From Anaerobacillus sp. CMMVII (lineage in GTDB: Bacteria; Bacillota; Bacilli; Bacillales; Anaerobacillaceae): a DNA stretch of 64,000 nt. A program made the position numbers and the translations under genes. The stretch covers positions 310,001 through 374,000 of the forward strand of contig NZ_JACEHK010000010.1 in the NCBI RefSeq assembly GCF_025377685.1. Direction: 5' to 3'. Under the pieces are notes generated by a model, which worked only from the letters and a program-made list of their open reading frames with translations, did not search any database and had not been told where the DNA came from. This document shows positions 27,613 to 37,587 of this stretch, piece by piece; positions within the stretch are counted from its first letter, which is position 1, and each line of letters starts with the position of its first letter.

Positions 27613-28627
27613 GTATATCTTAAAGAAATGCTCCGAAGGAAAGACGTTAACTAGGTCTGAGGCGAAAGAAATTATGAATGAAATGATGATGGGGAACGTT
27701 GAGAAAGTTCAGATTGCCAGTTTGTTAGCCATGCTACGTCTACGTGGGGAAACGGTTGATGAAATGGTAGGGTTCGCCTTAGCGATGAGGGAACATGGTG
27801 TTTTGGTTGAGCATAACGAGCGGAAATTATTGGACACTTGTGGAACTGGAGGAGATGGATTAGCTACATTTAATATTTCCACAGCAACTGCAATTTTACT
27901 GTCTGCAAGCAATGTGAAAGTTGCTAAACATGGTAATCGAGCAGTGTCTTCAAAAAGTGGGAGTGCAGATGTTTTAGAACAGTTAAATATTCCAGTTCAA
28001 TCTTCTCCTCAAGAAGCTATCGAAGCTTTAGAAAAGAAGGGGCTCTGTTTTTTATTTGCCCCACTTTATCACCAATCGATGAAACATGTAGGTGATGTCA
28101 GAAAACAACTAGGGTTTAAAACGGTTTTTAATTTATTAGGTCCACTAGTAAATCCTGCTAGAGCAGATCGTCAAATGATTGGTGTATTTAATTCTTCTTA
28201 TGCGTTAAAAATGGCTGAAACTCTAAGGGAATTAGGAACTGAGCGAGCTTTATTTGTAACTGGTGGCGAAGGGTTAGATGAATGTTCAATATCGTCTTAT
28301 ACAGAGGTTGTTGAACTTGTAAACGGGAAAGTTGTTCGTTACCAAATTACGCCAGAGGAAGTGGGATTAAAACGAGGGGAATTACGAGATCTTCAAGTTT
28401 CGAGTGTAGCGGAGAGCGCAGAGTTAATCGAAAAAATCTTCTTAGGAAAAGCCAATATAGCGGCTGAAAATATTGTTGTTTTTAATAGTGCAACGGCACT
28501 TTACGTTGCAAGTGAGGTAGAAACGATCAAAGAGGGAGTAGAAAAAGCAAAACAAGTCCTTTCAAGTGGTAGGGGACTAGAGCAATTACGCTTACTGCAA
28601 ACAAATAAGGGGGCGTTATCATGCTAG
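27605..28627 (+). CDS. trpD: Anthranilate phosphoribosyltransferase
   Basis: Transfers phosphoribose to anthranilate. It has the PRPP-binding CGTGGDGLATFNIST and the KHGNRAVSSKSGSADVLE segments; 340 residues from ATG 27605 after GGGAGG. It overlaps the end of trpE by eight bases (ATGTTTAA), which suggests coupled translation. Confidence 0.96.
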   Translation: MFKYILKKCSEGKTLTRSEAKEIMNEMMMGNVEKVQIASLLAMLRLRGETVDEMVGFALAMREHGVLVEHNERKLLDTCGTGGDGLATFNISTATAILLSASNVKVAKHGNRAVSSKSGSADVLEQLNIPVQSSPQEAIEALEKKGLCFLFAPLYHQSMKHVGDVRKQLGFKTVFNLLGPLVNPARADRQMIGVFNSSYALKMAETLRELGTERALFVTGGEGLDECSISSYTEVVELVNGKVVRYQITPEEVGLKRGELRDLQVSSVAESAELIEKIFLGKANIAAENIVVFNSATALYVASEVETIKEGVEKAKQVLSSGRGLEQLRLLQTNKGALSC

Positions 28628-29391
28628 ACAAAATCGTCGAAGTGAAGAAACAAGAAGTTCTTGATTTGAAATTAAGAGAAAAAGAAGATGTTACTCGATA
28701 TTCCTTATTTGAAAGGCTAAGTAATCCAAATCGAAGTATAGGACTCATTGCTGAAGTGAAAAAGGCTTCACCTTCAAAAGGGATTATTAAAGAAAATTTT
28801 AATCCACTAGAAATAGCTAAACAATATGAGGTAGGTGGTGCTGACGCTTTGTCAGTATTAACCGATCAAAAATTTTTTTTAGGTCATCATTCATTTTTAA
28901 CGGAGATAAAAAAAGATGTAAATCTTCCACTCCTACGTAAAGACTTTATTATTGACTCGAAGCAAATTGAGGAAAGTGTCCGGATGGGAGCCGATGCAAT
29001 TTTACTCATTGCAGCAATTTTAGATAGGACTCAATTACATGAATTTTATCAAGAAGCGTATGAAAAAGGACTGGAATGTCTTGTTGAGGTTCACTCTGAA
29101 AAAGAGCTTGAAAATGTATTTTCAAAGTTTCAGCCACAGATGCTCGGAATTAATAATCGGAATTTGCAAACGTTTGAGACAAACCTGACCCAAACCATCG
29201 AAATAGGTAGACAGTTACCTAAAGATCAGTTTGTAATTAGCGAGAGCGGAATTGTAACCTTGGATGACCTACAACAAGTAAAAGACTATGTAAGGGCAGT
29301 CTTAGTTGGAGAGACGTTTATGCGGGCGAAAACTCCCCTAATAGGAATTCAAACGTTATTTGGAGAAGTAGACCATGAAACCTTTGCTTAA
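28621..29391 (+). CDS. trpC: Indole-3-glycerol phosphate synthase
   Basis: TIM-barrel enzyme that closes the indole ring. Motifs are LIAEVKKASPSKG, DALSVLTDQKFFLG, LLRKDFIID, GINNRNLQTF and VISESGI; 256 residues. It overlaps trpD by seven bases and trpF by seventeen. Confidence 0.96.
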   Translation: MLDKIVEVKKQEVLDLKLREKEDVTRYSLFERLSNPNRSIGLIAEVKKASPSKGIIKENFNPLEIAKQYEVGGADALSVLTDQKFFLGHHSFLTEIKKDVNLPLLRKDFIIDSKQIEESVRMGADAILLIAAILDRTQLHEFYQEAYEKGLECLVEVHSEKELENVFSKFQPQMLGINNRNLQTFETNLTQTIEIGRQLPKDQFVISESGIVTLDDLQQVKDYVRAVLVGETFMRAKTPLIGIQTLFGEVDHETFA

Positions 29392-30007
29392 ATATTGTGG
29401 AAATCAAAGTTTTGAAGACATTGTTGTAACAGCTAATAGTCAAGCACAATACTTAGGATTTGTTTTTGCGCCTAGTAAGCGTTGTGTTGACCCTTTAGAA
29501 GTACAAGAATGGCTACTTGAACAAAGCGTTACACAAAAGCTTGTAGGAGTTTTTGTAAATTCAACATTACAAGAAATGGAACGTGTGTTGAATTATGTTC
29601 CATTAGATGTCATCCAGTGCCATGGCGATGAACCCCCGGATTTTGTGGCACGCATAAAAGAATACTTTCAAATAAACGTTTGGAAAGTCATTCATCACAG
29701 TGAGTCAGGTGTAAAAAAGATGAAATCATATCGTCACCTAGTTGACGGGTTCGTTATCGATAGTAAAGTGGAAGGACAAAGAGGTGGGACGGGTATGCCC
29801 TTTGAGTGGGAGGCGATTCCACTTTATCAAGAAGAGGCAAGCCTGCAAAATGTCCTATGCTTTATAGCTGGTGGAATAAACGTAAATTCTGTTCGAGACC
29901 TTCTACAATATAAGCCCCTAGGAGTAGACCTCTCTAGCGGGATTGAGGTGAATGGAATGAAGTCAGAAAAGGTTAAAAATCAATTTGAAGCGAGGTTATT
30001 TCTATGA
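29375..30007 (+). CDS. trpF: Phosphoribosylanthranilate isomerase
   Basis: TIM-barrel isomerase between TrpD and TrpC. It has [10 protein letters not shown] with the catalytic cysteine, [24 protein letters not shown] and [12 protein letters not shown]; 210 residues. It starts within trpC and ends four bases into trpB. Confidence 0.94.
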   Translation: MKPLLKYCGNQSFEDIVVTANSQAQYLGFVFAPSKRCVDPLEVQEWLLEQSVTQKLVGVFVNSTLQEMERVLNYVPLDVIQCHGDEPPDFVARIKEYFQINVWKVIHHSESGVKKMKSYRHLVDGFVIDSKVEGQRGGTGMPFEWEAIPLYQEEASLQNVLCFIAGGINVNSVRDLLQYKPLGVDLSSGIEVNGMKSEKVKNQFEARLFL

Positions 30008-31203
30008 ACTATCAATTTCCCGACGATAACGGGCGCTTTGGCCAATTTGGTGGAAAATTTGTCCCTGAAACCTTAATGTATGCTTTACATGATCTTGAAA
30101 AATCATTCAAAGATGCCATAAATGAGGAAAGTTTTGTTTCTGAATATATGAAACAACTGAAACAGTATTCTGGTAGGCCAACGACGTTGACGCTTGCAGA
30201 GAATAGTACAAATCATTTCGGTGGCGCAAAAATTTACTTGAAACGTGAAGACTTAAATCATACAGGTGCTCATAAAATCAACAATGCCATTGGGCAAGCT
30301 CTCCTCGCAAAACGCATGGGTAAGAAAAAAATTGTCGCTGAAACAGGTGCTGGACAACATGGTGTAGCGGCGGCTACAGTAGCAGCAAAGTTCGGCTTAG
30401 AGTGCAAAGTCTTTATGGGTGAGAAAGATATCGAACGACAAGCGTTAAATGTTTTTCGAATGAAGTTATTAGGTGCAGAAGTAATCCCAGTTAGCAGTGG
30501 CAGTAAGACGTTAAAAGATGCTACAAATGAAGCAATACGTTATTGGGTTACCCATGTAACAGATACGTTTTATTTAATAGGCTCTGTTGTTGGACCACAC
30601 CCTTATCCACAAATGGTGAGGGATTTCCAAAGAGTCATTGGTGATGAAGCAAAGGAACAATTTAAACAGGTAGAAGAGAAACTCCCCGATGCAATAATTG
30701 CATGTGTCGGTGGGGGAAGTAATGCTATGGGGATTTTTTATCCATTCCTTGAAGACGATGTTACCCTAATCGGGGTAGAAGCGGCAGGAAAAGGTGTGGA
30801 GACGAATTTACACGCAGCCACCTTAACGAAGGGGACAAAAGGTGTCATTCATGGATCGTTAACCTATTTATTACAAACGGAAGACGGGCAAATTATTGAA
30901 CCACATTCTATTTCAGCAGGTCTTGATTACCCTGGGGTAGGTCCTGAGCATGCACACTTAAAAGATATTGGAAGAGTTCAATATGAAAGTGTGACCGATA
31001 GTGAAGCTCTTGAGGCGCTGCAATTGTTGTCTCAACTAGAAGGAATTATTCCAGCTATTGAAAGCGCCCATGCAATAGCCTATGCGTTTAAACACGCGCA
31101 AGAACTATCGACTGGGCATTCAATCTTGGTTTGTTTATCTGGCAGAGGTGACAAAGATGTACACACGCTAATGGAAACAATAGGGGGAAACGCTAATGGT
31201 TAA
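30004..31203 (+). CDS. trpB: Tryptophan synthase beta chain
   Basis: PLP enzyme joining indole and serine. The PLP lysine is in [27 protein letters not shown], with [10 protein letters not shown], the phosphate loop [10 protein letters not shown] and [13 protein letters not shown]; 399 residues. It overlaps trpF by ATGA and trpA by eight bases. Confidence 0.97.
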   Translation: MNYQFPDDNGRFGQFGGKFVPETLMYALHDLEKSFKDAINEESFVSEYMKQLKQYSGRPTTLTLAENSTNHFGGAKIYLKREDLNHTGAHKINNAIGQALLAKRMGKKKIVAETGAGQHGVAAATVAAKFGLECKVFMGEKDIERQALNVFRMKLLGAEVIPVSSGSKTLKDATNEAIRYWVTHVTDTFYLIGSVVGPHPYPQMVRDFQRVIGDEAKEQFKQVEEKLPDAIIACVGGGSNAMGIFYPFLEDDVTLIGVEAAGKGVETNLHAATLTKGTKGVIHGSLTYLLQTEDGQIIEPHSISAGLDYPGVGPEHAHLKDIGRVQYESVTDSEALEALQLLSQLEGIIPAIESAHAIAYAFKHAQELSTGHSILVCLSGRGDKDVHTLMETIGGNANG

Positions 31204-31998
31204 AAGACGGCTAGAAGAAATTTTGGATAAAACGGAACAATTATTTATTCCATTTATTATGGCCGGAGACCCTTCACCCGAACTAACGATTGAGTTAGCT
31301 TTACTGTTGGAAGAAGCCGGTGCCCATATATTAGAGTTGGGTGTCCCTTACTCTGATCCATTAGCAGATGGTCCAGTTATACAACAAGCAGCATTAAGAG
31401 CCTTGCAATATCAAATGAATTTAGAAAAAGCGATACATTTAGTTCCAGAGATGAGGGCGCGGGGGTTAACCATTCCTGTTATTTTATTTACGTATTATAA
31501 TCCAGTCTTGCAATTCGGCGAAGAAAACGTTCTGTTATTAATGGAACAAAACGACCTTGATGGGATCCTCATACCAGATTTACCTTATGAAGAAAGTAGA
31601 CATTTTAGTGAACTCTGTGATCAAAAAGGATTACCACTTATTTCTTTAGTGGCACCAACGTCGGAGCAGCGAGTAAAAAAAATTGCCAAGGAAGCTAAAG
31701 GTTTTTATATTGTGTTTCATCACTTGGGGTCACAGGAGTCCGAAAAGAAATAGGAGCAGAAATATATCAGTTTTTAAATGAGGTAAAAAAACATAGTAAG
31801 GTACCTGTGGCTGTAGGATTTGGAATTTCTAACCGTGAACAGATAGAAAATTTAAAACCATACTGTAATGGAATTATTGTTGGTAGTGCGCTTGTAAAAA
31901 TGATAGAATCAAAAAAGACTGAAATGTTAGACAATAATTTGAAAGAGAAAGCGTTTTCTGAAATAAAAACATTTGTCTATTCACTCATTTCGTCGTAA
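31196..31998 (+). CDS. trpA: Tryptophan synthase alpha chain, apparent frameshift
   Basis: Cleaves indole-3-glycerol phosphate to indole, which is channelled to Trp[19 protein letters not shown] with the catalytic residues and [12 protein letters not shown] are in the first frame. A one-base loss near 31703-31713 breaks the conserved [15 protein letters not shown] region; the second frame continues through [12 protein letters not shown] to NNLKEKAFS. The repaired length is about 267 residues, as in B. subtilis. Last gene of the trp set, followed by a tandem repeat. Confidence 0.93.
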
Positions 31999-32006
31999 CA
32001 TGGAAA

Positions 32007-32250
32007 GAAAAGCTCACCTGACTTGAAAGCCTCGAATAGCAAATGTTCTGACGGGAAAAAGTGTGAACTTTCTCTTTTTTCTCCGGCAGGTTATTTGTCC
32101 TGAGGGGCTAGTCAGGGGAGCTAGACAAGAAAAGCTCACCTGACTTGAAAGCCCCGAATAGCAAATGTTCTGACGGTGAAAAAGTGTGAACTTTCCCTTT
32201 TTTCTCCGGCAGGTTATTTGCCCGAGAGGCTAGTCAGGGGAGCTAGACAA
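32007..32250. repeat. Tandem pair of 122-bp hairpin repeats
   Basis: Copies at 32007-32128 and 32129-32250 differ at only a handful of positions. Each copy is itself a large imperfect palindrome: AGCTCACCTGACT at the start pairs with AGTCAGGGGAGCT at the end, and CTGACGG pairs with CCGGCAG in the middle. It fills nearly all of the trpA-hisC gap (31999-32301) and could form strong terminator-like RNA structures. No ORF. Confidence 0.85.
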
Positions 32251-32301
32251 GAAAGCTCGATGGAAAAGTAGGATCAAATTTCGTGAATTGAGGTGTAAAA
32301 G

Positions 32302-33387
32302 ATGAAAGTGAAACAGCAACTTATCGGGCTCCCTCCTTATAAACCTGGAAAGCCGATTGAAGAAGTAAAAAAACAGTTTGGATTAGCAGAAGTCATTAAA
32401 CTTGCTTCAAATGAAAATCCTTTTGGATGTTCGAAATTTGCAAAACAAGCAATTAGCGAAGCATTAGATAATTTAGCGATCTATCCAGACGGTTATGCAG
32501 CTACGATTCGCACTGATGTTGCCAATGTCTTGAAAGTAAAGGAAGACCAGCTTATATTTGGAAATGGCTCTGATGAGATTATTCAAATTCTATGTCGGGC
32601 ATTATTAAGTCCTGAAACAAATACGGTATGCGCTGTTCCTTCTTTTCCCCAGTATAAACATAATGCAGTAATTGAAGGTGCAGAAGTTCGCGAAGTTACT
32701 TTGATTAATGGAGTTCATGATTTAGAGGGGATGCTCGCACAAATTGACGAGAATACCCGTATCGTTTGGGTTTGTAACCCTAATAATCCTTCTGGTACAT
32801 ATGTATCTGCCGAAAAGTTTAAAGAATTCATTGCGAGGGTCCCTAAAGATGTCCTAGTTGTGAGTGACGAAGCTTACTATGAGTATGTCGTGGCTGAAGA
32901 CTACCCGGAAACGATCCCTTTACTAAAAGAGTACGAAAACTTAATGGTTTTAAGGACGTTCTCTAAAGCTTACGGTTTGGCTTCGTTACGAATAGGTTAT
33001 GGAGTTGGAAATCCACAATTCATTGAGAAAATAGAACCGGCACGAGAACCGTTTAATACTTCTTTACTTGCACAGGTTGCTGCAAGTGCTGCTTTAGGGG
33101 ATCAGCAATTTATTAGTTCTTGTAAGTCTCAAAATCGTGAAGGGCTTGAACAGTTTTATTCGTTTTGCAATGAATATAAGTTAGACTACTATCCTTCGCA
33201 AGGAAATTTTATCTTAATTGATTTAAAGAAACCAGGAAATGATAGTTTTAATTATTTGTTAGCTAGAGGTTTTATTGTTCGCTCAGGTGAAGCATTAGGA
33301 TTTCCTACATCACTTAGAATAACAGTTGGGAATGCAAGGCAAAATGATGCTATCATTGAAGAACTGAAAAATTTTTTAAATAGTTAA
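32302..33387 (+). CDS. hisC: Histidinol-phosphate aminotransferase
   Basis: PLP transaminase for histidine that in this context also serves tyrosine and phenylalanine synthesis. It has [33 protein letters not shown] and the PLP lysine in [17 protein letters not shown]; 361 residues. Placed between trpA and tyrA as in the B. subtilis supraoperon. Confidence 0.95.
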   Translation: MKVKQQLIGLPPYKPGKPIEEVKKQFGLAEVIKLASNENPFGCSKFAKQAISEALDNLAIYPDGYAATIRTDVANVLKVKEDQLIFGNGSDEIIQILCRALLSPETNTVCAVPSFPQYKHNAVIEGAEVREVTLINGVHDLEGMLAQIDENTRIVWVCNPNNPSGTYVSAEKFKEFIARVPKDVLVVSDEAYYEYVVAEDYPETIPLLKEYENLMVLRTFSKAYGLASLRIGYGVGNPQFIEKIEPAREPFNTSLLAQVAASAALGDQQFISSCKSQNREGLEQFYSFCNEYKLDYYPSQGNFILIDLKKPGNDSFNYLLARGFIVRSGEALGFPTSLRITVGNARQNDAIIEELKNFLNS

Positions 33388-33482
33388 TTGTGTAGAGTGT
33401 GGGGTGTAAGGAATTGGTGTTTCCGATTCTTAACTAACTCTACACTCTATCATTTATAGATTGAAATGGGGGAGAAGAAACA

Positions 33483-34586
33483 TTGATTAGGAAAGTGTTT
33501 GTCATTGGATTAGGATTGATAGGTGGTTCAATCGCCTTAGCAATAAAAAAAGAACATTCCAATGCCCTAGTATTCGGTTATGATATAAAAGAAGATCAAC
33601 TGAAAATGGCAAAATCCTTAGGAGTTATTGATGAATATGTAGAAGATATAAACGAAGGAGCTACCAATGCTGACTTAATTATATTAGCAACTCCTGTTAC
33701 AAAAACAGAAGAACTTATTGACATATTGGTAAACTGTGAGTTGAAACCATCAGCGATTATTACAGATGTAGGAAGTACAAAAGAAAAAATCGTTGAAAAG
33801 GCAAGAGCTTTTAATGACAAAAAAGTGGCATTTATTGGTGGTCATCCAATGGCTGGCTCCCATAAAACAGGGGTTGACGCTGCTAGGGCTCATCTCTTTG
33901 AAAATGCCTTTTACATTTTGACTCCTTCACCACAAACAAATATGAACAAAATTATTCAGCTTCAAAATTGGCTGAAAGGAACCAAAGCAAAATTTATAGA
34001 AATGTCTCCAAAACAACATGACGAACTTGCAGGTGTTATTAGTCATTTTCCTCATATTATTGCAGCTAGCTTAGTACACCAAGTAGCGAAAATGGAGGAA
34101 GAGCAACCTGAGCTCTCAAATCTAGCTGCAGGAGGTTTTCGTGATATTACAAGAATTGCCTCCGCTAGTCCAATTATGTGGCGAGACATCCTAATTCATA
34201 ACAAAGAGACCTTGTTAAAGCTCTTAACTCGTTGGCAAGAGGAAATGGATTATGTGAAGCAATTAATAGATAATGCTGAAGCAGGGCAGATCTTTGAGTA
34301 TTTTCAAGCGGCCAAAACGTTTAGAGACGAACTACCAGTAAAACAAAAAGGAGCAATTCCATCTTTTTATGATTTGTATGTAGATGTTCCTGATCACCCT
34401 GGGGTTATCTCTGATGTAACAGGAATATTAGCTAGACAAGAAATTAGTATTACGAACATTCGGATTTTAGAAACTCGTGAGGATATTATGGGTGTGCTCC
34501 GACTGAGCTTTAGATCTGACCAAGACCGGGATCGTGCATTATCTTGTTTACAGGAGCATTTATACGAGGGCTACATAAGTTCTTAA
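33483..34586 (+). CDS. tyrA: Prephenate dehydrogenase with ACT domain
   Basis: Oxidatively decarboxylates prephenate to 4-hydroxyphenylpyruvate with NAD. The N-terminal Rossmann motif VIGLGLIGGSIALAI, VGSTKEKIV and GGHPMAGSHKTGVDAA are followed by a C-terminal ACT regulatory domain (from about residue 297, LYVDVPDHPGVISDVTGIL) for tyrosine feedback. A TTG start eight bases after GGGGGAG gives 367 residues. Confidence 0.95.
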   Translation: MIRKVFVIGLGLIGGSIALAIKKEHSNALVFGYDIKEDQLKMAKSLGVIDEYVEDINEGATNADLIILATPVTKTEELIDILVNCELKPSAIITDVGSTKEKIVEKARAFNDKKVAFIGGHPMAGSHKTGVDAARAHLFENAFYILTPSPQTNMNKIIQLQNWLKGTKAKFIEMSPKQHDELAGVISHFPHIIAASLVHQVAKMEEEQPELSNLAAGGFRDITRIASASPIMWRDILIHNKETLLKLLTRWQEEMDYVKQLIDNAEAGQIFEYFQAAKTFRDELPVKQKGAIPSFYDLYVDVPDHPGVISDVTGILARQEISITNIRILETREDIMGVLRLSFRSDQDRDRALSCLQEHLYEGYISS

Positions 34587-34720
34587 AGCTTCTCCATTAA
34601 ACGACAATCTATTGTATGAACGTAAAGCATAGTATAAAAAATGATTTTCAGCACAAATACATAGTTGAAAATGAATGATAGATGGTATCGATTATTCGAA
34701 ATATAGAGAGGTGGTCAATC

Positions 34721-36004
34721 ATGACAAAAAAAGTTGTCGAACGTGTTCAACAATTAAAAGGAACAATTAAAGTTCCTGGTGATAAATCGATTTCACATCG
34801 GGCTGTTATGTTTGGTGCAATTGCAAATGGGACAACAACGGTAGAAGGATTCTTGCCGGGTGAAGATTGTTTAAGTACGATTTCCTGTTTTCAAAAACTT
34901 GGTGTTAAAATCGAGCAGGAAGAAGAAAGTGTGACTGTTCATGGAAAAGGTTGGGAAGGACTACGAGAGTCTTCTGAAATATTAGATGTAGGGAATTCCG
35001 GAACGACAACTCGCTTAATGTTAGGGATTTTAGCCACACGACCTTTTCACTCTATTGTAATTGGAGATGCTTCAATTGCCAAAAGGCCAATGGCCAGAGT
35101 CACAGCACCCCTAAAACAAATGGGAGCTCAAATAGATGGTCGCAATGAAGGGGATTTTACTCCACTGGCCATACGGGGGGGACAAACCAAAGCGATTAAC
35201 TACATGTCACCTGTCGCAAGTGCTCAAGTAAAGTCTGCCATCCTACTTGCTGGTTTGCAAAGTGAAGGGGTGACAACTGTAACGGAACCACATAAATCTC
35301 GTGATCATACGGAGCGAATGTTGAAGGCGTTTGGAGTCGAGTTAGAAGAAAACGAACTTTCTGTTTCGGTTCGTGGTGGACAAGCGTTGCAAGGACAACA
35401 TGTTGTTGTGCCTGGAGATATTTCTTCAGCAGCTTTCTTTTTAGTAGCTGGTGCGATTATCCCTAATAGTGAAATCAAATTAATGAATGTTGGTGTAAAT
35501 ACAACACGAACTGGAATTATTGATGTACTACTTCAAATGGGTGCTGAACTTGAAATAACGAATGAAAAGATCATTAACGAAGAAAGAATGGCTGATTTAA
35601 CCATTAGGACATCAAAACTAAACGGTATTGAAATTGGTGGCGAGATCATTCCACGCCTAATCGACGAAATTCCAGTTATCGCTATTTTAGCTACACAAGC
35701 AAATGGGACGACTATTATTAAAGATGCCCAAGAGCTAAAAGTCAAAGAAACAAACAGAATTGATACTGTGGTAAATCAGTTGAAATTATTGGGTGCAAAC
35801 ATTGAAGCAACCGAGGATGGGATGATTATCCACGGACCTACGCTATTGTCGGGTGGGAAAGTAGCAAGTTTTGGGGACCACAGAATTGGAATGTCTATGG
35901 CTATTGCCGGCCTAGTGGCTAATCAACCAGTAGAAATAGATGAAATTGAAGCTGTCGATGTATCTTATCCGAACTTTTTTCAACATTTAGAGGAATTAAT
36001 TTAA
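34721..36004 (+). CDS. aroA: 3-phosphoshikimate 1-carboxyvinyltransferase (EPSP synthase)
   Basis: Joins phosphoenolpyruvate to shikimate 3-phosphate (aroE in B. subtilis naming). It contains [49 protein letters not shown] and [15 protein letters not shown]; 427 residues. ATG 34721 is preceded by AGAGAGGTGG; an ATG at 34682 would add 13 residues without a good ribosome site. Last gene of the supraoperon. Confidence 0.96.
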   Translation: MTKKVVERVQQLKGTIKVPGDKSISHRAVMFGAIANGTTTVEGFLPGEDCLSTISCFQKLGVKIEQEEESVTVHGKGWEGLRESSEILDVGNSGTTTRLMLGILATRPFHSIVIGDASIAKRPMARVTAPLKQMGAQIDGRNEGDFTPLAIRGGQTKAINYMSPVASAQVKSAILLAGLQSEGVTTVTEPHKSRDHTERMLKAFGVELEENELSVSVRGGQALQGQHVVVPGDISSAAFFLVAGAIIPNSEIKLMNVGVNTTRTGIIDVLLQMGAELEITNEKIINEERMADLTIRTSKLNGIEIGGEIIPRLIDEIPVIAILATQANGTTIIKDAQELKVKETNRIDTVVNQLKLLGANIEATEDGMIIHGPTLLSGGKVASFGDHRIGMSMAIAGLVANQPVEIDEIEAVDVSYPNFFQHLEELI

Positions 36005-36028
36005 TATAAAAAATTTTCAGAATATTTA

Positions 36029-36057
36029 TTGACAGCTCATAATTTCAAGACTATAAT
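36029..36057 (+). promoter_or_regulatory. Consensus sigma-A promoter after aroA
   Basis: TTGACA (36029-36034), exactly 17 bases, TATAAT (36052-36057): a full match to the sigma-A consensus. It drives the candidate small RNA that follows. Confidence 0.85.
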
Positions 36058-36063
36058 GAAAGT

Positions 36064-36181
36064 ATTCAGTTCCCATTTTAACGATTTTTAGTTAGTTATA
36101 CTTAGTGCTTAATGTTGCGGTATAACTTCAATTCTCCACTCCAACCAATTTTCCTGCCTTCACGGGCAGGAGCTTTTTTTT
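36064..36181 (+). ncRNA. Candidate small RNA with C-rich loop, about 118 nt
   Basis: Begins where the consensus promoter would start transcription and ends at the intrinsic terminator 36153-36181. No ORF with a ribosome site is present. An 8-bp stem AGTTATAC (36094-36101)/GTATAACT (36120-36127) is followed by an unpaired C-rich stretch TTCTCCACTCCAACC, then the terminator. C-rich loops of this kind pair with Shine-Dalgarno sequences in Gram-positive regulatory RNAs. It could instead be an attenuated leader for the gene at 36318. Confidence 0.6.
36153..36181 (+). terminator. Intrinsic terminator of the candidate small RNA
   Basis: CCTGCC/GGCAGG stem with a 6-base loop, AGC and eight T residues. 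Confidence 0.85.
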
Positions 36182-36267
36182 GTTGTGATTGAATTATATA
36201 GGATAAGAAAATTTAGGTATATGATGTTCCTTCCTCACATAGCTTGTCTATAAGAAAGTTTTAAAAA

Positions 36268-36297
36268 AGAAAGCGTCCATACGGGTTTGGCGCTTTT
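36268..36297 (+). terminator. Hairpin just before the amidohydrolase-like gene
   Basis: GAAAGCG and CGCTTTT pair with an inner CC/GG, followed by TTTTAT. It lies 20 bases before the next start codon, so it may be a leader structure rather than a true terminator. Confidence 0.4.
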
Positions 36298-36317
36298 ATG
36301 ATGTGAAGGAGGGCAAA

Positions 36318-37247
36318 ATGAGTTATATAATTGAGAATACGCTAACAAACCTCTACGGTGTAGAACATAAAAATTCGTATATTATTGAAGGTTCGAAAGT
36401 TATTTATAGTTCAAAGCACCTTTCCAAATATCGTCACTTCCGAGTTAACACAAACCAGTTTGTGTTAACACCTGGTTATATCATGATTGATTTCGGTATT
36501 CTTACGATTGATGATTTTCAAGGTTTTAAAGATGGTATGAAACACTTACAAACCATTGGTTGCACAACGTTAATTACAGCATGTGATGTCCAGGTAGAGG
36601 ATCAAATCGATAGAGAGTTAAAGAGAGCTAAGCACGCATTAATAAACAGTAGTATTGACTATTTACTAGGAGTGAAAATACCTCTTAAGAAGCTAACTCC
36701 CACGCTCGTAAGAAAATGCTGTAAATACAAAGTTCCAATCTTGTTTACTGAGATTAATGCCCCAGAAGACATTCACACGATCCAATGGCAATGGATTCGT
36801 AATGAGCTTTTTCCTTACCAAATCATGATTGTTCCTATCTGGAATATTTCTGCTCCTGCATGGAAGCTCCGTAAATTAAAATCTGATTGGGATGACGTAT
36901 TAACCAAGAATAAGATTTTGACACAACAAGACTCTCCTTCAGAACATACACCATTACCAAAACAGTTTTTATTTAATATTGGCCTGTATCCGATGAAGGG
37001 TTCTTTACAAGTAGGAACTGATGCAGACTATTTACTGTTCTCTAGTAAAGGTTTAGTTGATAATGAAAGTGATCTTGGGGAACTCTATCCCGACGTTGTT
37101 ATCGCGAATGGAATAGTAAAAAAGGCAGGGTCCAACGTTATAATGCAGCCAGGATGTGGAAAGGAGCTAATTGTAAATATTCCACGGAGGTTTAATCCAA
37201 TTAGCAATGCGTTTCAGTCCGATGCTATATCTATTGATTATTATTAA
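36318..37247 (+). CDS. Degenerate amidohydrolase-like protein
   Basis: A 309-residue cytoplasmic protein. The C-terminal MKGSLQVGTDADYLLFSSKG and VVIANGIVKKAG are typical of the small beta domain of amidohydrolases, and the N-terminal FVLTPGYIMIDFGI sits where active enzymes have PGLIDxHxH. The metal-binding histidines are missing there, so it is probably not a metal hydrolase. I know no function. ATG 36318 follows AAGGAGGG. It lies between aroA and ypiA. Confidence 0.65.
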   Translation: MSYIIENTLTNLYGVEHKNSYIIEGSKVIYSSKHLSKYRHFRVNTNQFVLTPGYIMIDFGILTIDDFQGFKDGMKHLQTIGCTTLITACDVQVEDQIDRELKRAKHALINSSIDYLLGVKIPLKKLTPTLVRKCCKYKVPILFTEINAPEDIHTIQWQWIRNELFPYQIMIVPIWNISAPAWKLRKLKSDWDDVLTKNKILTQQDSPSEHTPLPKQFLFNIGLYPMKGSLQVGTDADYLLFSSKGLVDNESDLGELYPDVVIANGIVKKAGSNVIMQPGCGKELIVNIPRRFNPISNAFQSDAISIDYY

Positions 37248-37280
37248 TAGAAATGTCTATAATTATAGTACTCCTTTAAT

Positions 37281-37312
37281 GCCCACCAAATTAGCGGTGG
37301 CTTTTCTTTTTT
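37281..37312 (+). terminator. Terminator after the amidohydrolase-like gene
   Basis: GCCCACC/GGTGGC stem and CTTTTCTTTTTT tail. Confidence 0.8.
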
Positions 37313-37315
37313 AAA

Positions 37316-37412
37316 GGCTGTTTTCGTAAACTTTGTTGCTTTTAGGTCGTAACCAAGCATTCGCTTGGTTACGACCTAAAAGCTAATAGCAACAATCTTT
37401 TAGAAAAGAGCG
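37316..37412. mobile_element. Short inverted-repeat element, intact 97-bp copy
   Basis: Runs GGCTGTTTTCGTAAACTTTG to TTTTAGAAAAGAGCG and is flanked by exact TTTTTAAA octamers (37308-37315 and 37413-37420). Its centre (37339-37382) is a perfect 20-bp stem with a 4-base loop. It was inserted in the T-run of the preceding terminator. A further 140 bases up to ypiA (37421-37587) contain a second end-like segment (CAATGCTTACGAAAAGATCC at 37533-37552) and no gene. Confidence 0.85.
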
Positions 37413-37587
37413 TTTTTAAAAGATAGGATGTTATATCTTAGATGAGGCAACCCAAGCTTGCGAGGTCGGACCTTTTGTAGGGGCTAAGCAGGGAAAAAAA
37501 GTAAACACACTTTTTCCTAGGAAAAAGCACACAATGCTTACGAAAAGATCCATAAAATAAAATGAATGAACGGATAGGAGCGGGAAC

